A stretch of 60,949 nucleotides of DNA, from the NCBI GenBank assembly GCA_008933615.1, contig WBUR01000026.1, positions 1 to 60,949 of the forward strand, given 5' to 3'. Below, piece by piece: positions 1 to 8,341 of the stretch; position 1 is the first letter of the stretch, and every line of letters starts with the position of its first letter. The notes under the pieces were generated by a model. It did not search any database, was not told the DNA's origin, and saw only the letters and a program-made list of their open reading frames with translations. The translations under genes and the position numbers were made by a program. The stretch comes from a bacterium (GTDB lineage Bacteria; CLD3; SB21).

Positions 1-1
1 A

Positions 2-619
2 AAAGCAAAAGTCAAAGAGAATCTCGAATTTTATAGTACACTACGCACCATCAAGTCGATACAGGAATGCGACGTTGCCGTACTATTGATCGATTCTATT
101 GAAGGTTTAGCCATGCAGGATATCCATGTGCTCGAAGAAGCGCGGCAATTAAAGAAGGGACTTGTGATCGCGATCAATAAATGGGACCTCGTGGACAAGT
201 CAAGCACGACATACCTTGATTTTGAAAAATATCTCACCCGCTCGCTTGGATCGACCGGTTACGTGCCTTACATTTTTATTTCGGCTACCGGTAAACAGCG
301 TGTCGTCAAGGTTTTGGAGTTGGCCCACAAGGTGTTTGAAGAGCGAAACCGGACCATTTCCACGTCGGCTTTGAATGCTTTCCTGGAAAAAGCAATTGAG
401 AAGAATCATCCGCCTGCTGTGCAGGGAAAAGATCTCAGAATCAATTATGTCACTCAGGTTAAATCCCGACCGCCTGTATTCGCTTTCTTTTCAAATGCGC
501 CGGAACTCATACCGGCTAATTATCGGCAGTATCTGGAAAAACAAATGCGGGAACAATTCGGATTTGAAGGCGTTCCCCTCTCACTCACTTTTCGCAAAAA
601 AAGTAAGGATCGACATTAA
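2..619 (+). CDS. der: Ribosome biogenesis GTPase Der (EngA), 3' part only
   Basis: The reading frame is already open at the left edge, so only the C-terminal ~205 residues are present. They cover the end of the second GTPase domain, with the G4 specificity motif NKWD and a following SATG (G5-like) motif, and then the KH-like domain that distinguishes Der from other Era-type GTPases (NYVTQVKSRPPVFAFFSN, then a YLEKQMREQFGFEG stretch). Der binds the 50S subunit and acts in its late assembly. The C-terminus ends in the usual basic tail (FRKKSKDRH). The TAA stop overlaps the ATG of the next gene by one base, suggesting co-transcription. The internal ATG at 86 lies inside the second G domain and is not a real start. 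Confidence 0.93.
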   Translation, partial: KAKVKENLEFYSTLRTIKSIQECDVAVLLIDSIEGLAMQDIHVLEEARQLKKGLVIAINKWDLVDKSSTTYLDFEKYLTRSLGSTGYVPYIFISATGKQRVVKVLELAHKVFEERNRTISTSALNAFLEKAIEKNHPPAVQGKDLRINYVTQVKSRPPVFAFFSNAPELIPANYRQYLEKQMREQFGFEGVPLSLTFRKKSKDRH

Positions 620-2373
620 TGAGATTTTTGATTGCAATCGTAGTTCTATTTCTGCTATTGGCCAACCCGGTTTTTGCGCAGAAAGATGAAGCCCGAAACT
701 CGTTACACATGATTAACGAAGCGCTCGAAACCGGATCAATTAGTGCAGACGAGGCGATGGATCTGAAAATAAAAATATTGAGGGGTGAGGCGCTTCCGGA
801 GACCTTTCGTTCCGTTATTCCTATTAAATGCGCTTTCGGTATATCAGCTGAAGTGCAGGGTTACTTAAAGACCCGCCCGGAAAAGAGAATCCGCTTAGAA
901 AAACAAGCGATGCAAGCAGTTTATGAGCACGATTTCACAAACAAAAATGCTCAGACGAAAACTTTTCGTATAAATTATGACGTTACAGGTCCTGACGCTG
1001 TTCCCCCGGAAAATCTTAATGCGAATAGCCTGCCGGATTGGATCGAGGAAACGGCCATCGCGCTGGAACATTCCTATCGACTGGAAGTTGACACCATGGG
1101 TTACCGAGAACCTCTTTCTTTTTCGTCCTTCGGATATTACGAAGTATTTATTCTGGATTTAAACGACACCTATGGATACACGGAAACCGTTACTCAAATT
1201 TCTACAACTCCCGACACGTACACTTCAGCTATTTATCTGGAAAATGATTACGTCGAAGGATTTGCCACGCACGGCTATGATGCTTTACGAGTAACGGTCG
1301 GCCATGAATTTTTTCATGCTATTCAATTCAGTTATAATTTCCGATTCTCCGACGCCTGGTATTACGAACTTTCATCGACATGGATGGAAGACGTGACCTA
1401 TGACTATGTAAATGATTATTATGCTTACCTTCCCGGATATTTCAACAGTCCCCATATTTCACTTGACGCAACGGACGGATATTCGGCAGCGCACTGGAAT
1501 CACATGATCGAAAAAAAATACGGACGAGGTGTCATTAAGAAATCATGGGAATTTATGCCTACGCGAAATGCCATTACGTCCATCGACGATGCGATCAAAG
1601 ACAACTCCAGTTCAAACTTAACCAAAAACTTCTCTGAATTTACCGTTTGGAATTATTACACCGCCGGACGAGCAGACAGTATCAATTATTTTCCTGAAGC
1701 CGTAAACTATCCCAAGATAAAACTTTTAGCCAATCGCCTGATACTAGATACACTAATCCAACGCAGTGTGCCGACGCTGGCCGCAAACTATTACAGCTTC
1801 TATGTTTTGGATACAACCCATTGCGAAATTAAGTTTAACGGCGCTCAGTCAAACAATTATTTCGATGTTTATACGATTGAATATAACAAAGCTTCGGGAA
1901 AGAACTTTTTCATTAACCACAGCAGTTCATCCGTAATTGCTATTAATAATATTCTGCCGGGAGATACGCTGTTATGCCTGGTAATAAATAAAGTAATCGA
2001 CAAAAATCTTAACAATAATTACAATTACAATTTGAGCTTGTCCATTAAGCAAACTGCAATCACTCCTGATCCGCTTACTAATTTCCATTTTTATCCGAGT
2101 CCATTCGTTCTTAAATCCGGTAGCGATAAAATGAATTTTAAGTTCGTATTGGGCAAAACCTCAAAGATCGAATTCAAGGTATATACGATCTCGGGCAAAC
2201 TCTTACGAAAGATCAATTATGGAGAATTCGTGGAAGGCCCGTATGACGGAAACAGCGGATTATATTGGGACGGCAGAGATACAGACGGGCATTTGGTTCC
2301 AAGCGGTGTATATATTTACCAATTTACGGGAAACGGTTTCAAGAAAACCGGTAAGATCGCGGTTGTAAGGTAA
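619..2373 (+). CDS. Secreted MXAN_6640-type putative metalloprotease with C-terminal FlgD/T9SS-like domain
   Basis: The 584-residue protein starts with a clear Sec signal peptide (cleavage after VFA, residue ~20). It carries a zinc-protease motif HEFFH at residues 229-233, and a Glu at 257 (STWMED) is a plausible third ligand, as in gluzincins. This region matches what I know of the MXAN_6640 family of putative metalloproteases. The last ~90 residues (from FYPSPF, residue ~495) form a FlgD-like Ig fold with the pattern KVYTISGKLLR, WDGRD, GVYIYQF, which in FCB bacteria often serves as a secretion or surface-attachment domain. The protein is likely exported to the surface or medium. Its ATG overlaps the der stop. 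Its stop lies 3 bases from that of the convergent pyruvate kinase gene. Confidence 0.85.
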   Translation: MRFLIAIVVLFLLLANPVFAQKDEARNSLHMINEALETGSISADEAMDLKIKILRGEALPETFRSVIPIKCAFGISAEVQGYLKTRPEKRIRLEKQAMQAVYEHDFTNKNAQTKTFRINYDVTGPDAVPPENLNANSLPDWIEETAIALEHSYRLEVDTMGYREPLSFSSFGYYEVFILDLNDTYGYTETVTQISTTPDTYTSAIYLENDYVEGFATHGYDALRVTVGHEFFHAIQFSYNFRFSDAWYYELSSTWMEDVTYDYVNDYYAYLPGYFNSPHISLDATDGYSAAHWNHMIEKKYGRGVIKKSWEFMPTRNAITSIDDAIKDNSSSNLTKNFSEFTVWNYYTAGRADSINYFPEAVNYPKIKLLANRLILDTLIQRSVPTLAANYYSFYVLDTTHCEIKFNGAQSNNYFDVYTIEYNKASGKNFFINHSSSSVIAINNILPGDTLLCLVINKVIDKNLNNNYNYNLSLSIKQTAITPDPLTNFHFYPSPFVLKSGSDKMNFKFVLGKTSKIEFKVYTISGKLLRKINYGEFVEGPYDGNSGLYWDGRDTDGHLVPSGVYIYQFTGNGFKKTGKIAVVR

Positions 2374-2376
2374 ACC

Positions 2377-3816
2377 TTAAGCCATTTCCTCTACACGCAT
2401 GCTGTTGGTAGGGCCGCGAGACCCAAATGGAAGGCCGGCGGTAATGACGAATCTATTTCCTTTTTTTAGAAATCCGGATTCGAGAAGAGCTTTCTTAACT
2501 TCATTGACGCTGTCATCAATATTGTTTTTCAGATCGGGAAGAATCAACCCCTGAACGCCCCACACCAGATTCAACTGCCTCAAAACTCTTTCACTGTGCG
2601 TGACCGCAATAATGGGTATTTTCGGACGATATTTGGCGATGAGCCGTGACATCGCTCCTGTGAGCGTGATACTGACGATTGCATTTACATTCAATATCTC
2701 GGCAAGATTACAGGAAACGCCCGCAATACCGTCCTGTAATAGCATTTGTTCGCTCGTAAGACGGCGGCGGCGGACATAATCCACCGGCGTTTCTTTTTCC
2801 ATCAATTTTATGATGCGTTTCATCACAGTTATCGTTTCTATCGGATAATTTCCGGAAGCAGTTTCCGCAGATAACATAACCGCGTCGGTTCCATCGAGAA
2901 TCGCATTTGCGACATCGGAGGCCTCTGCTCGCGTCGGACGCGGATTTTGCACCATCGAATCAAGCATCTGTGTTGCGGTGATGACCGGCACGCCGGCTTT
3001 ATTACACAAGCCGATCAGACGTTTTTGAATTGGCGGAACTTCTTCCGTTTTCATTTCCACACCAAGATCGCCCCGCGCAACCATGATGCCATCGCTTATT
3101 GCAATGATGCGGTCAATACATTTTAGCGCCTCTGGCTTCTCGATCTTTGCAATAACCGGAGTATCTTTTTGATTGGATCGAATGATTTCCTTAACGTGCA
3201 GAATGTCTTCCGGTTTACGAACAAAAGAAAGCGCTACATAATCCACTTCGTTTTGCAGGCCAAACAGTAAATCTTCCGTATCTTTCTCAGTCAAAGATGG
3301 TGCGCTAACATGGACTCCGGGTAAATTGATACCCTTATTATTCTTTATTTTACCGCCGTTAACAACTTCGCATACGACGTCTTCACTTGTTTTCTTGACC
3401 ACCACGACTTTCAACAGGCCGTCATCAATCAGCAATTCGTCCCCAATCTTAACGTCATGAGACAGAGCGTGGTACGTTGTTGACACGATTTGCTCGTTGC
3501 CTTCCACTTCACGGCTTGTGATAGTAAATGTTTTTCCATCAATCAAATCGACTGAGCCGTCCTTAAAAGTACCGACACGAATCTTTGGGCCTTGCAGATC
3601 CTGTAAAATGGCGACGTGCCTGCCTGATTTTTTTGCGGCTTCACGTATATTACTTATAACTATTTGGTGAGCGTCGTGGGTTCCGTGAGAGAAATTGAGC
3701 CGGGCAATGTCCATGCCTGCTGCGATCATCTTTAATATAGTTTCATAATTACTGGATGCAGGGCCTATCGTGCAGATTATTTTAGCGCGGGTTTCAAAAA
3801 AACTACTTTTTGACAA
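2377..3816 (-). CDS. pyk: Pyruvate kinase
   Basis: This 479-residue enzyme converts phosphoenolpyruvate and ADP to pyruvate and ATP in the last step of glycolysis. The N-terminal KIICTIGPAS and GMDIARLNFSHG motifs are present, as are the active-site segment VIAKIEKPEAL (catalytic Lys224) and the Mg/PEP signature GIMVARGDLGVEM (243-255). The C-terminal domain ends shortly after the allosteric fold, with no extra PEP-utiliser domain. The start codon is TTG at 3816, because no in-frame ATG or GTG lies between it and the conserved N-terminus, and an AAAGAA stretch upstream could serve as a weak ribosome site. It lies 30 bases downstream of the TPR lipoprotein gene on the same strand. Confidence 0.96.
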   Translation of the reverse strand: MSKSSFFETRAKIICTIGPASSNYETILKMIAAGMDIARLNFSHGTHDAHQIVISNIREAAKKSGRHVAILQDLQGPKIRVGTFKDGSVDLIDGKTFTITSREVEGNEQIVSTTYHALSHDVKIGDELLIDDGLLKVVVVKKTSEDVVCEVVNGGKIKNNKGINLPGVHVSAPSLTEKDTEDLLFGLQNEVDYVALSFVRKPEDILHVKEIIRSNQKDTPVIAKIEKPEALKCIDRIIAISDGIMVARGDLGVEMKTEEVPPIQKRLIGLCNKAGVPVITATQMLDSMVQNPRPTRAEASDVANAILDGTDAVMLSAETASGNYPIETITVMKRIIKLMEKETPVDYVRRRRLTSEQMLLQDGIAGVSCNLAEILNVNAIVSITLTGAMSRLIAKYRPKIPIIAVTHSERVLRQLNLVWGVQGLILPDLKNNIDDSVNEVKKALLESGFLKKGNRFVITAGLPFGSRGPTNSMRVEEMA

Positions 3817-3846
3817 AATAAAAAATTCTTTCTATTTGGGTTGAAC

Positions 3847-4362
3847 TTACTTTAGAGGGATGCTCTTGTTTTTTTCCAGAATCATCTTTTCTAGATCTTC
3901 ATCGCTTACGCCGAGAAGATCCAGCGCGCCTTTTACTCCGGGAACCAACTCATGACTCGGATATTTTTCCAGGAACTGCTCATAAGCCTGACGCGCTTTT
4001 TCTATATCTTTAATCTCATTTTCATAAGTGACCGCAATAATGATAAGGCTTTTTGCTGTCAGCGGATAATCCGGATACGCATCGATTATTCTCTGATGGA
4101 TATCAATTGCTTTGGTAAAATCCCTTAGATCGGCTCCGTAAATGTCAGCCATTCCCGTCAGAGATTTAATTACGTTCAGAGTATCCGTTGGAAATTTTTC
4201 CGCAATTTCGCCTAGCTTTTTAACGGCTTCGGTCAATTTTCCTTTTACGCGAAGACTATCCGACTGCGCGAAGTACTCGTCCACTGTTTCTTTTTTACCG
4301 CAACCGGCCCCGCACATAATGAGAAACGATAAAACAAATAAATGAATCCATTGCTTTCTCAT
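3847..4362 (-). CDS. TPR-repeat lipoprotein
   Basis: The 171-residue protein has a lipoprotein signal (hydrophobic residues 6-19, then CGAGC, acylated Cys at 21). The rest is helical with two or three TPR-like units, for example AVKKLGEIAEKFPTD and AIDIHQRIIDAYPDYP, and AYEQFLEKYPSHELVPG. The short inter-repeat signature (FP/YP after a helix) resembles YbgF/BamD-type periplasmic TPR proteins. It is probably tethered to the outer membrane as an interaction scaffold. It is upstream of pyk on the same strand, but no functional link is evident. The specific partner is unknown. Confidence 0.75.
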   Translation of the reverse strand: MRKQWIHLFVLSFLIMCGAGCGKKETVDEYFAQSDSLRVKGKLTEAVKKLGEIAEKFPTDTLNVIKSLTGMADIYGADLRDFTKAIDIHQRIIDAYPDYPLTAKSLIIIAVTYENEIKDIEKARQAYEQFLEKYPSHELVPGVKGALDLLGVSDEDLEKMILEKNKSIPLK

Positions 4363-4460
4363 GAAAAAACCTCTTTAAAAATAATGTTAGTTCATATTTT
4401 TTTCGGTGGTCAATTTACAAATTAAAAATTCGCCATGCAAGATTTTATGCATGCACTAAT

Positions 4461-4490
4461 AAAAAAGTCCCGTAATGGCTTACGGGACTT
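4461..4490 (-). terminator. Rho-independent terminator of the redox operon
   Basis: A perfect 11-bp stem (4465-4475 with 4480-4490) closes a 4-base loop. It is followed on the minus strand by a run of six T (complement of 4461-4466). It sits 29 bases past the stop of the cupredoxin gene, so it ends the minus-strand transcript coming from 8094. Confidence 0.88.
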
Positions 4491-4518
4491 AAACTAAATA
4501 ATAATTGAACATAAATTG

Positions 4519-5259
4519 TTAAAATGAAAAATCAAGATTAACGTGTTCTCCGCTCCCAACTGTTATTTTTTGAATTTTGTTTCCGCCGTTTTCCTGCCAC
4601 GCCGCAACTTCATAATTGCCCGGAGGAACGCCGCTGATAGTATAACTGCCGTCAATACCGACGGCGGTAAAATACGGATTTTGCAGTACCAGAATAACTC
4701 CGCCCATCTGGGAATGAATGTCGCAGAAAACCTTGACAGTACCTAATGTGTTAAATGTCACCGATTTAGATTTTCCTTTGGAATACCGGCCAAGATCAAA
4801 AGTTTTAGTTTCAGAAAGCGAAAAGATGTTGTGATAAATTTCATCTTCGTTTGGAAAATCAACGGTCGTACCAAGTAAAACAGGTAAGACATGCGGCACA
4901 ATGGCTATGTTTTTCTGGCGCATCACCGGCCTGCTTTGCGGTAGAGGATATTTGCCGGGCGCTTTCACGATAAAGACAATGGCTTTCTTATCAACACTGC
5001 CGCTCTTACTCAGCCGCGATGTACTTTTTCCGTATAATCCCTTGGTTGACCTGGCTGCAGTTCCTCCGGATTTGCTCACAAACACTTTCCCGGTGATTTT
5101 CCCTTCCGCCGGTAAAGCCGGCAGGTTTTCAATTGATTCCGATTCAGCGTATTTAATCAATCCTGAATCCGACATCTTTTGGAAGAACTTGACATCCTCG
5201 CCCAAAAGCGTAAATATAAGCGCCGTTGCAAAACTAACTAACATAATTACAATTTTCAT
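4519..5259 (-). CDS. Periplasmic cupredoxin with carboxypeptidase-regulatory-like domain
   Basis: The 246-residue protein has an N-terminal signal/anchor segment (MKIVIMLVSFATALIFTLL). Residues ~120-190 form a plastocyanin-like domain with a complete type 1 copper set: His143 (YHNIF), Cys179, His182 and Met185 in the C-x-x-H-x-x-M loop. The C-terminal ~45 residues (GSYTISGVPPGNYEVAAW) are a carboxypeptidase regulatory-like beta fold. This arrangement matches cupredoxins annotated as methylamine-utilisation-like proteins. The role is probably a mobile electron carrier for the cytochromes of the same operon. I chose the second ATG at 5259 because GGAGG lies 9 bases upstream; the longer frame from 5283 would put charged residues before the signal. 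The terminator at 4461-4490 follows. Confidence 0.82.
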   Translation of the reverse strand: MKIVIMLVSFATALIFTLLGEDVKFFQKMSDSGLIKYAESESIENLPALPAEGKITGKVFVSKSGGTAARSTKGLYGKSTSRLSKSGSVDKKAIVFIVKAPGKYPLPQSRPVMRQKNIAIVPHVLPVLLGTTVDFPNEDEIYHNIFSLSETKTFDLGRYSKGKSKSVTFNTLGTVKVFCDIHSQMGGVILVLQNPYFTAVGIDGSYTISGVPPGNYEVAAWQENGGNKIQKITVGSGEHVNLDFSF

Positions 5260-5287
5260 GATTTTATTCCTCCGAAATCTCAATCAG

Positions 5288-6511
5288 TTAAAATGGAACA
5301 GACAATTGTGCCGCTGTGAACCGGATGCTCTTAATAGTCGACTTTTTATCAAAAACAGTCCATTGCTCGACCAACTTAAGCGTTGCGTCAGCAGTAATTC
5401 TAAATCCCAACCCGGCTTCATATCGTTTCACGTCATAATCCCAACTTTCATTGGCGGCCGTCGCAGGATTTTTGATCTTGCTGAAATTCATCATGTCATA
5501 CCGCGCTGCGACGTAGAGCTTGGGATGCAGCTTATATTTGGCATCTACATACCAACTCCAATTAGATAATTCTCCTTCATCCACCGACGCGTCCCAGGTG
5601 CTTTTAACAAATTCACTGAAAACGATCAGGTATCTGTAGCTTGCCTCTAAGTCCACCCCATAAGCCCTTTGCCGATATTCTCCCTTTCCTTTCCCCTCTT
5701 CCAGCAGCCTTTGAGGATCGGCACTTGACAAATAAGGATTGCTTGCGCCTGAAAAACCAAATTTTAATCCCGCAGCAGGTGCAAAACCTAAACGACCTAA
5801 AAATTGCTTTCCTTTGTTTTGATTCGCATCAGGATTTGAAATGGACCCTTCAGTAACGGCTATTTGGTACTCCACAAAGGAAATATTTCCAAATAACTCT
5901 ACTCCAAAATCCCAACGTGCGTCGTAAACAGTTGGCGTTGCCCCGGCTAATACATTAACGGGTAGGTTCCCTTTATGAGCTTTTCTTCTGTTCTTTAAAA
6001 TAAGTTGTTCCTGATTATTCCACAGATTATTCCAATCCAGGCTGGTTCGATATTGCCGCATGAGCGGTTGACCTATCAGAGGGTTGACATCTGAAAATTC
6101 ACGTTTACCAAAATTTCCGAAAAGATTGGGAATTTTCCCAATCATAAAATTGATTTTTTCGTTGGGAACATCGAAGATGGTAATAAAGGCGCCCTGAAGC
6201 CGGACTTTTTCTGCCGAAGCATCATCAAATAGAACTTCTACATCCGCCCGTAATTTTTCTTTATGCTGAAAGCGGAAATTTAAGAGTGCGCGGATATTAT
6301 TAAAATTATTATCATTCAGCGTATTGGCGTTGAGATGTGGTTTATTCCCGAAAGTAGTAACGGCATCGACAATACCGCCAATGCCGGTAGTGTTTTCCGA
6401 AGTCTCCGTCATTTCGCCAAACTCATCCGGCAGAGACTCATCCTGAGCCCACACACTTTCGCATGCGGCTAAAGCTAAGATCAGAAGAAGGGTTGTCAAT
6501 GTCTTTTTCAT
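5288..6511 (-). CDS. Outer-membrane beta-barrel porin-like protein
   Basis: The ~407-residue protein has a Sec signal peptide (MKKTLTTLLLILALAACESVWA, cleaved before Q). The mature part alternates hydrophobic and polar residues in many short strands, with aromatic girdles (YEAGLGFRITADATLKLVEQW). It ends in Phe (QLSVPF), the usual beta-barrel assembly signal. A central stretch (KIPNLFGNFGKREF, then RQYRTSLDWNNLWN) recalls phosphate-selective or DcaP-type porins, but I cannot assign a substrate. It sits between the diheme cytochromes and the cupredoxin in a tight minus-strand operon, so it probably brings in the substrate or ion for that redox module. The start at 6511 is preferred over 6535 because the signal peptide begins there. 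Confidence 0.75.
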   Translation of the reverse strand: MKKTLTTLLLILALAACESVWAQDESLPDEFGEMTETSENTTGIGGIVDAVTTFGNKPHLNANTLNDNNFNNIRALLNFRFQHKEKLRADVEVLFDDASAEKVRLQGAFITIFDVPNEKINFMIGKIPNLFGNFGKREFSDVNPLIGQPLMRQYRTSLDWNNLWNNQEQLILKNRRKAHKGNLPVNVLAGATPTVYDARWDFGVELFGNISFVEYQIAVTEGSISNPDANQNKGKQFLGRLGFAPAAGLKFGFSGASNPYLSSADPQRLLEEGKGKGEYRQRAYGVDLEASYRYLIVFSEFVKSTWDASVDEGELSNWSWYVDAKYKLHPKLYVAARYDMMNFSKIKNPATAANESWDYDVKRYEAGLGFRITADATLKLVEQWTVFDKKSTIKSIRFTAAQLSVPF

Positions 6512-6542
6512 AGTACAAATCCTGATGTATGGCACGTTAATA

Positions 6543-7322
6543 CTATAACGTTTTTAAATATTCGATTAAATCGGTTTTTTCCTGTTCAGTTAAACTAATA
6601 TCGTAAATGCCCAATGTATTCCATCCCCATGTTGTCATTTGTACCGTCTGAACCGAATCTGCGTAATGATTAACTACATTCCACAAAGTGGCCGCAGAAT
6701 GGTCTCTGAAATACGGCGCCGTAGCAAATACCCAGCGAAGTGATGGCACGTCAACTTGCGGATTTAATTTTTTTATTTGAATTTTAAACTTTCCTGTAAG
6801 CGCTTCCCCTGAATGGCACACGTTGCATTTTCCCTGCCCTTCAAAAACCGTCTTTCCTTTTTGTTGTTGTGTTGTCAGCGAGCCGTCGGAATTTCTCCAT
6901 GGATTCGCCGGAACCGCCAGCGATAATTGATAGGCGGTTAGGGCGTCCAGTTCTTCCTCTGTCGCCGATCCGTGCAGAACGCTGTCTATGACCACGCGTG
7001 TAACTGTTTTAATTTCACTCCCACCCTCACCGAACCACAAATACGGGGGCGTATCAACAACTCCAAACAACGTCGGTGTTGCAATGGAGTCTGTAGAAAT
7101 TGGCGGTAATAACCACTTCTTGTGGTCCATGTCGCCGCTAGGATGGCACGTTGCACAGCTATACGTTTGACCGGCAATATTGTCAAATTTAGTATCATTG
7201 AAAAGTTGCCGGCCTAATGTAATCTGAGGATCTTCACTTATTTTTTCTTTGTCACATGCCATTAGACTTAATAAAGCGACGAAAACGCATCCATTCAAAA
7301 AACTGTAGAAAATCTGTTTCAT
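6543..7322 (-). CDS. Diheme cytochrome c lipoprotein of the CCP/MauG family (copy 1)
   Basis: The 259-residue protein has a lipobox (LLSLMAC, acylated Cys23) and two haem-c sites, CATCH (56-60) and CNVCH (166-170). The overall pattern (ITLGRQLFNDTKFD, then HP and W after haem 1, TPSL/VPSLRWVFATAPYFRDHSAATLWNVVNHY after haem 2) is that of the bacterial cytochrome c peroxidase/MauG family. At ~237 mature residues it is clearly shorter than the ~300-330 usual for these enzymes. It may reduce peroxide or catalyse oxidative chemistry with the cupredoxin as partner; the substrate is unknown. It is a tandem paralogue of the next gene upstream, 13 bases away, and the DKEKISED stretch after the lipobox is identical in both. 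Confidence 0.85.
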   Translation of the reverse strand: MKQIFYSFLNGCVFVALLSLMACDKEKISEDPQITLGRQLFNDTKFDNIAGQTYSCATCHPSGDMDHKKWLLPPISTDSIATPTLFGVVDTPPYLWFGEGGSEIKTVTRVVIDSVLHGSATEEELDALTAYQLSLAVPANPWRNSDGSLTTQQQKGKTVFEGQGKCNVCHSGEALTGKFKIQIKKLNPQVDVPSLRWVFATAPYFRDHSAATLWNVVNHYADSVQTVQMTTWGWNTLGIYDISLTEQEKTDLIEYLKTL

Positions 7323-7335
7323 AATATTATTAGAA

Positions 7336-8094
7336 TTAAAAGGTTTTCAAATATTCGATCAGATCGTCAATTTCTTGATCAGTTAAATTAATTATAAAAT
7401 CATGATCCTGTAACTTATGTTCCGGATCTGCAATGTAAAAATCAATCACGTCGCGAAGCGTTTTAGCTCGGCCATCATGAAAAAAATCCGATTTCGAATA
7501 CATAGCGATCAGACTTGGTGTTTTGAAAAAACCGCCGGTACCGATATCTTTAACAAAACCGTTAGTACCGGTTGGAGCGGGATGGCACGGAGAACAGAAG
7601 CCCTTTGTTTCATAAATTTTTTTTCCTCTTTTTTGTTCCATGGTCAGATCGCCGTCGCTCTGAATCCATGGATTTGATGGAGCAATTAAAGATTTCTGAT
7701 ATGCCACCAAAGCTTCGAGTTCCTCATGGGTCGCCAGACCGCCCATGATCGTATCTGTGTAAAGTTTGGTAATTTCGTAAAGGCCTGTAGTTCTTCCCGA
7801 CCATAAATAGGGCGGGCCGGTTTGTGCAACGCCCCATAACGTCAGGGTTTTTAACGAATCGGGTTTGCCGTTGGATGAGTCGTGAATTGAAGGGAAATGC
7901 CATTTTCGATTATCTGTATGGCCGTCAGGATGGCAAGTTGCGCAACTCTGCTCACCAGAAGAGGAGAACCGCTTATCATGAAATAATTCTCGACCGAGTG
8001 CGATCTGGGCGTCTTCGCTGATCTTCTCCTTATCACACGCGGAAAAAATTGCGGAAATTAAAAACAAGGATACGCAAAATACTATTTTTTGCAT
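7336..8094 (-). CDS. Diheme cytochrome c lipoprotein of the CCP/MauG family (copy 2)
   Basis: This 252-residue protein is the first gene of the redox operon. Its lipobox is FSAC (Cys20). The haem-c motifs are CATCH (51-55) and CSPCH (167-171). Downstream TPSLIAMYSKSDFFHDGRAKTLRDVIDFY matches the CCP/MauG motif in which the distal-side residues of the peroxidatic haem lie. It shares long stretches with copy 1 (LGRELFHDKRF, EELEALVAYQKSL, LTDQEIDDLIEYLKTF at the end), so the pair arose by duplication. The two may be divergent subunits or isozymes. Transcription probably starts in the 247-bp divergent region shared with the rhodanese gene. Confidence 0.85.
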   Translation of the reverse strand: MQKIVFCVSLFLISAIFSACDKEKISEDAQIALGRELFHDKRFSSSGEQSCATCHPDGHTDNRKWHFPSIHDSSNGKPDSLKTLTLWGVAQTGPPYLWSGRTTGLYEITKLYTDTIMGGLATHEELEALVAYQKSLIAPSNPWIQSDGDLTMEQKRGKKIYETKGFCSPCHPAPTGTNGFVKDIGTGGFFKTPSLIAMYSKSDFFHDGRAKTLRDVIDFYIADPEHKLQDHDFIINLTDQEIDDLIEYLKTF

Positions 8095-8138
8095 AAGAAA
8101 TTAGTGACGAAATGTAACAAGTTTGAATCAAGATATAA

Positions 8139-8185
8139 CGACGACATGTAAGAATATATTCCTTTTTAAATTACATGAATCGTCG
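8139..8185. promoter_or_regulatory. Inverted repeat in the divergent region, possible operator
   Basis: Between the divergent cytochrome and rhodanese genes, 8139-8151 and 8171-8185 are inverted copies (cgacga..catgtaa, with two extra bases in the right arm). A further pair of acatgt words lies near 8286 and 8317. The position, about 45 bases upstream of the cytochrome start, suits an operator, but no regulator is encoded nearby and the functional reading is a guess. Confidence 0.3.
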
Positions 8186-8341
8186 AAGGAACTCAAGCAC
8201 AAAAGATTTACAGATCGGACACGGGCTTCACTAAGTGACGAAATTCACTTGAGATTTACTTGTATTTTGAACCTGCGCTCATTAACATGTAAATAATTTT
8301 GGCACATGTACCGATTTTTCTAATTATTTCAAATCATTAAA

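Noticed and set aside
4901-5569. 222-codon ORF on the plus strand
   Set aside because: It is antisense to the cupredoxin and porin genes, whose reading frames have clear signal peptides and motifs.
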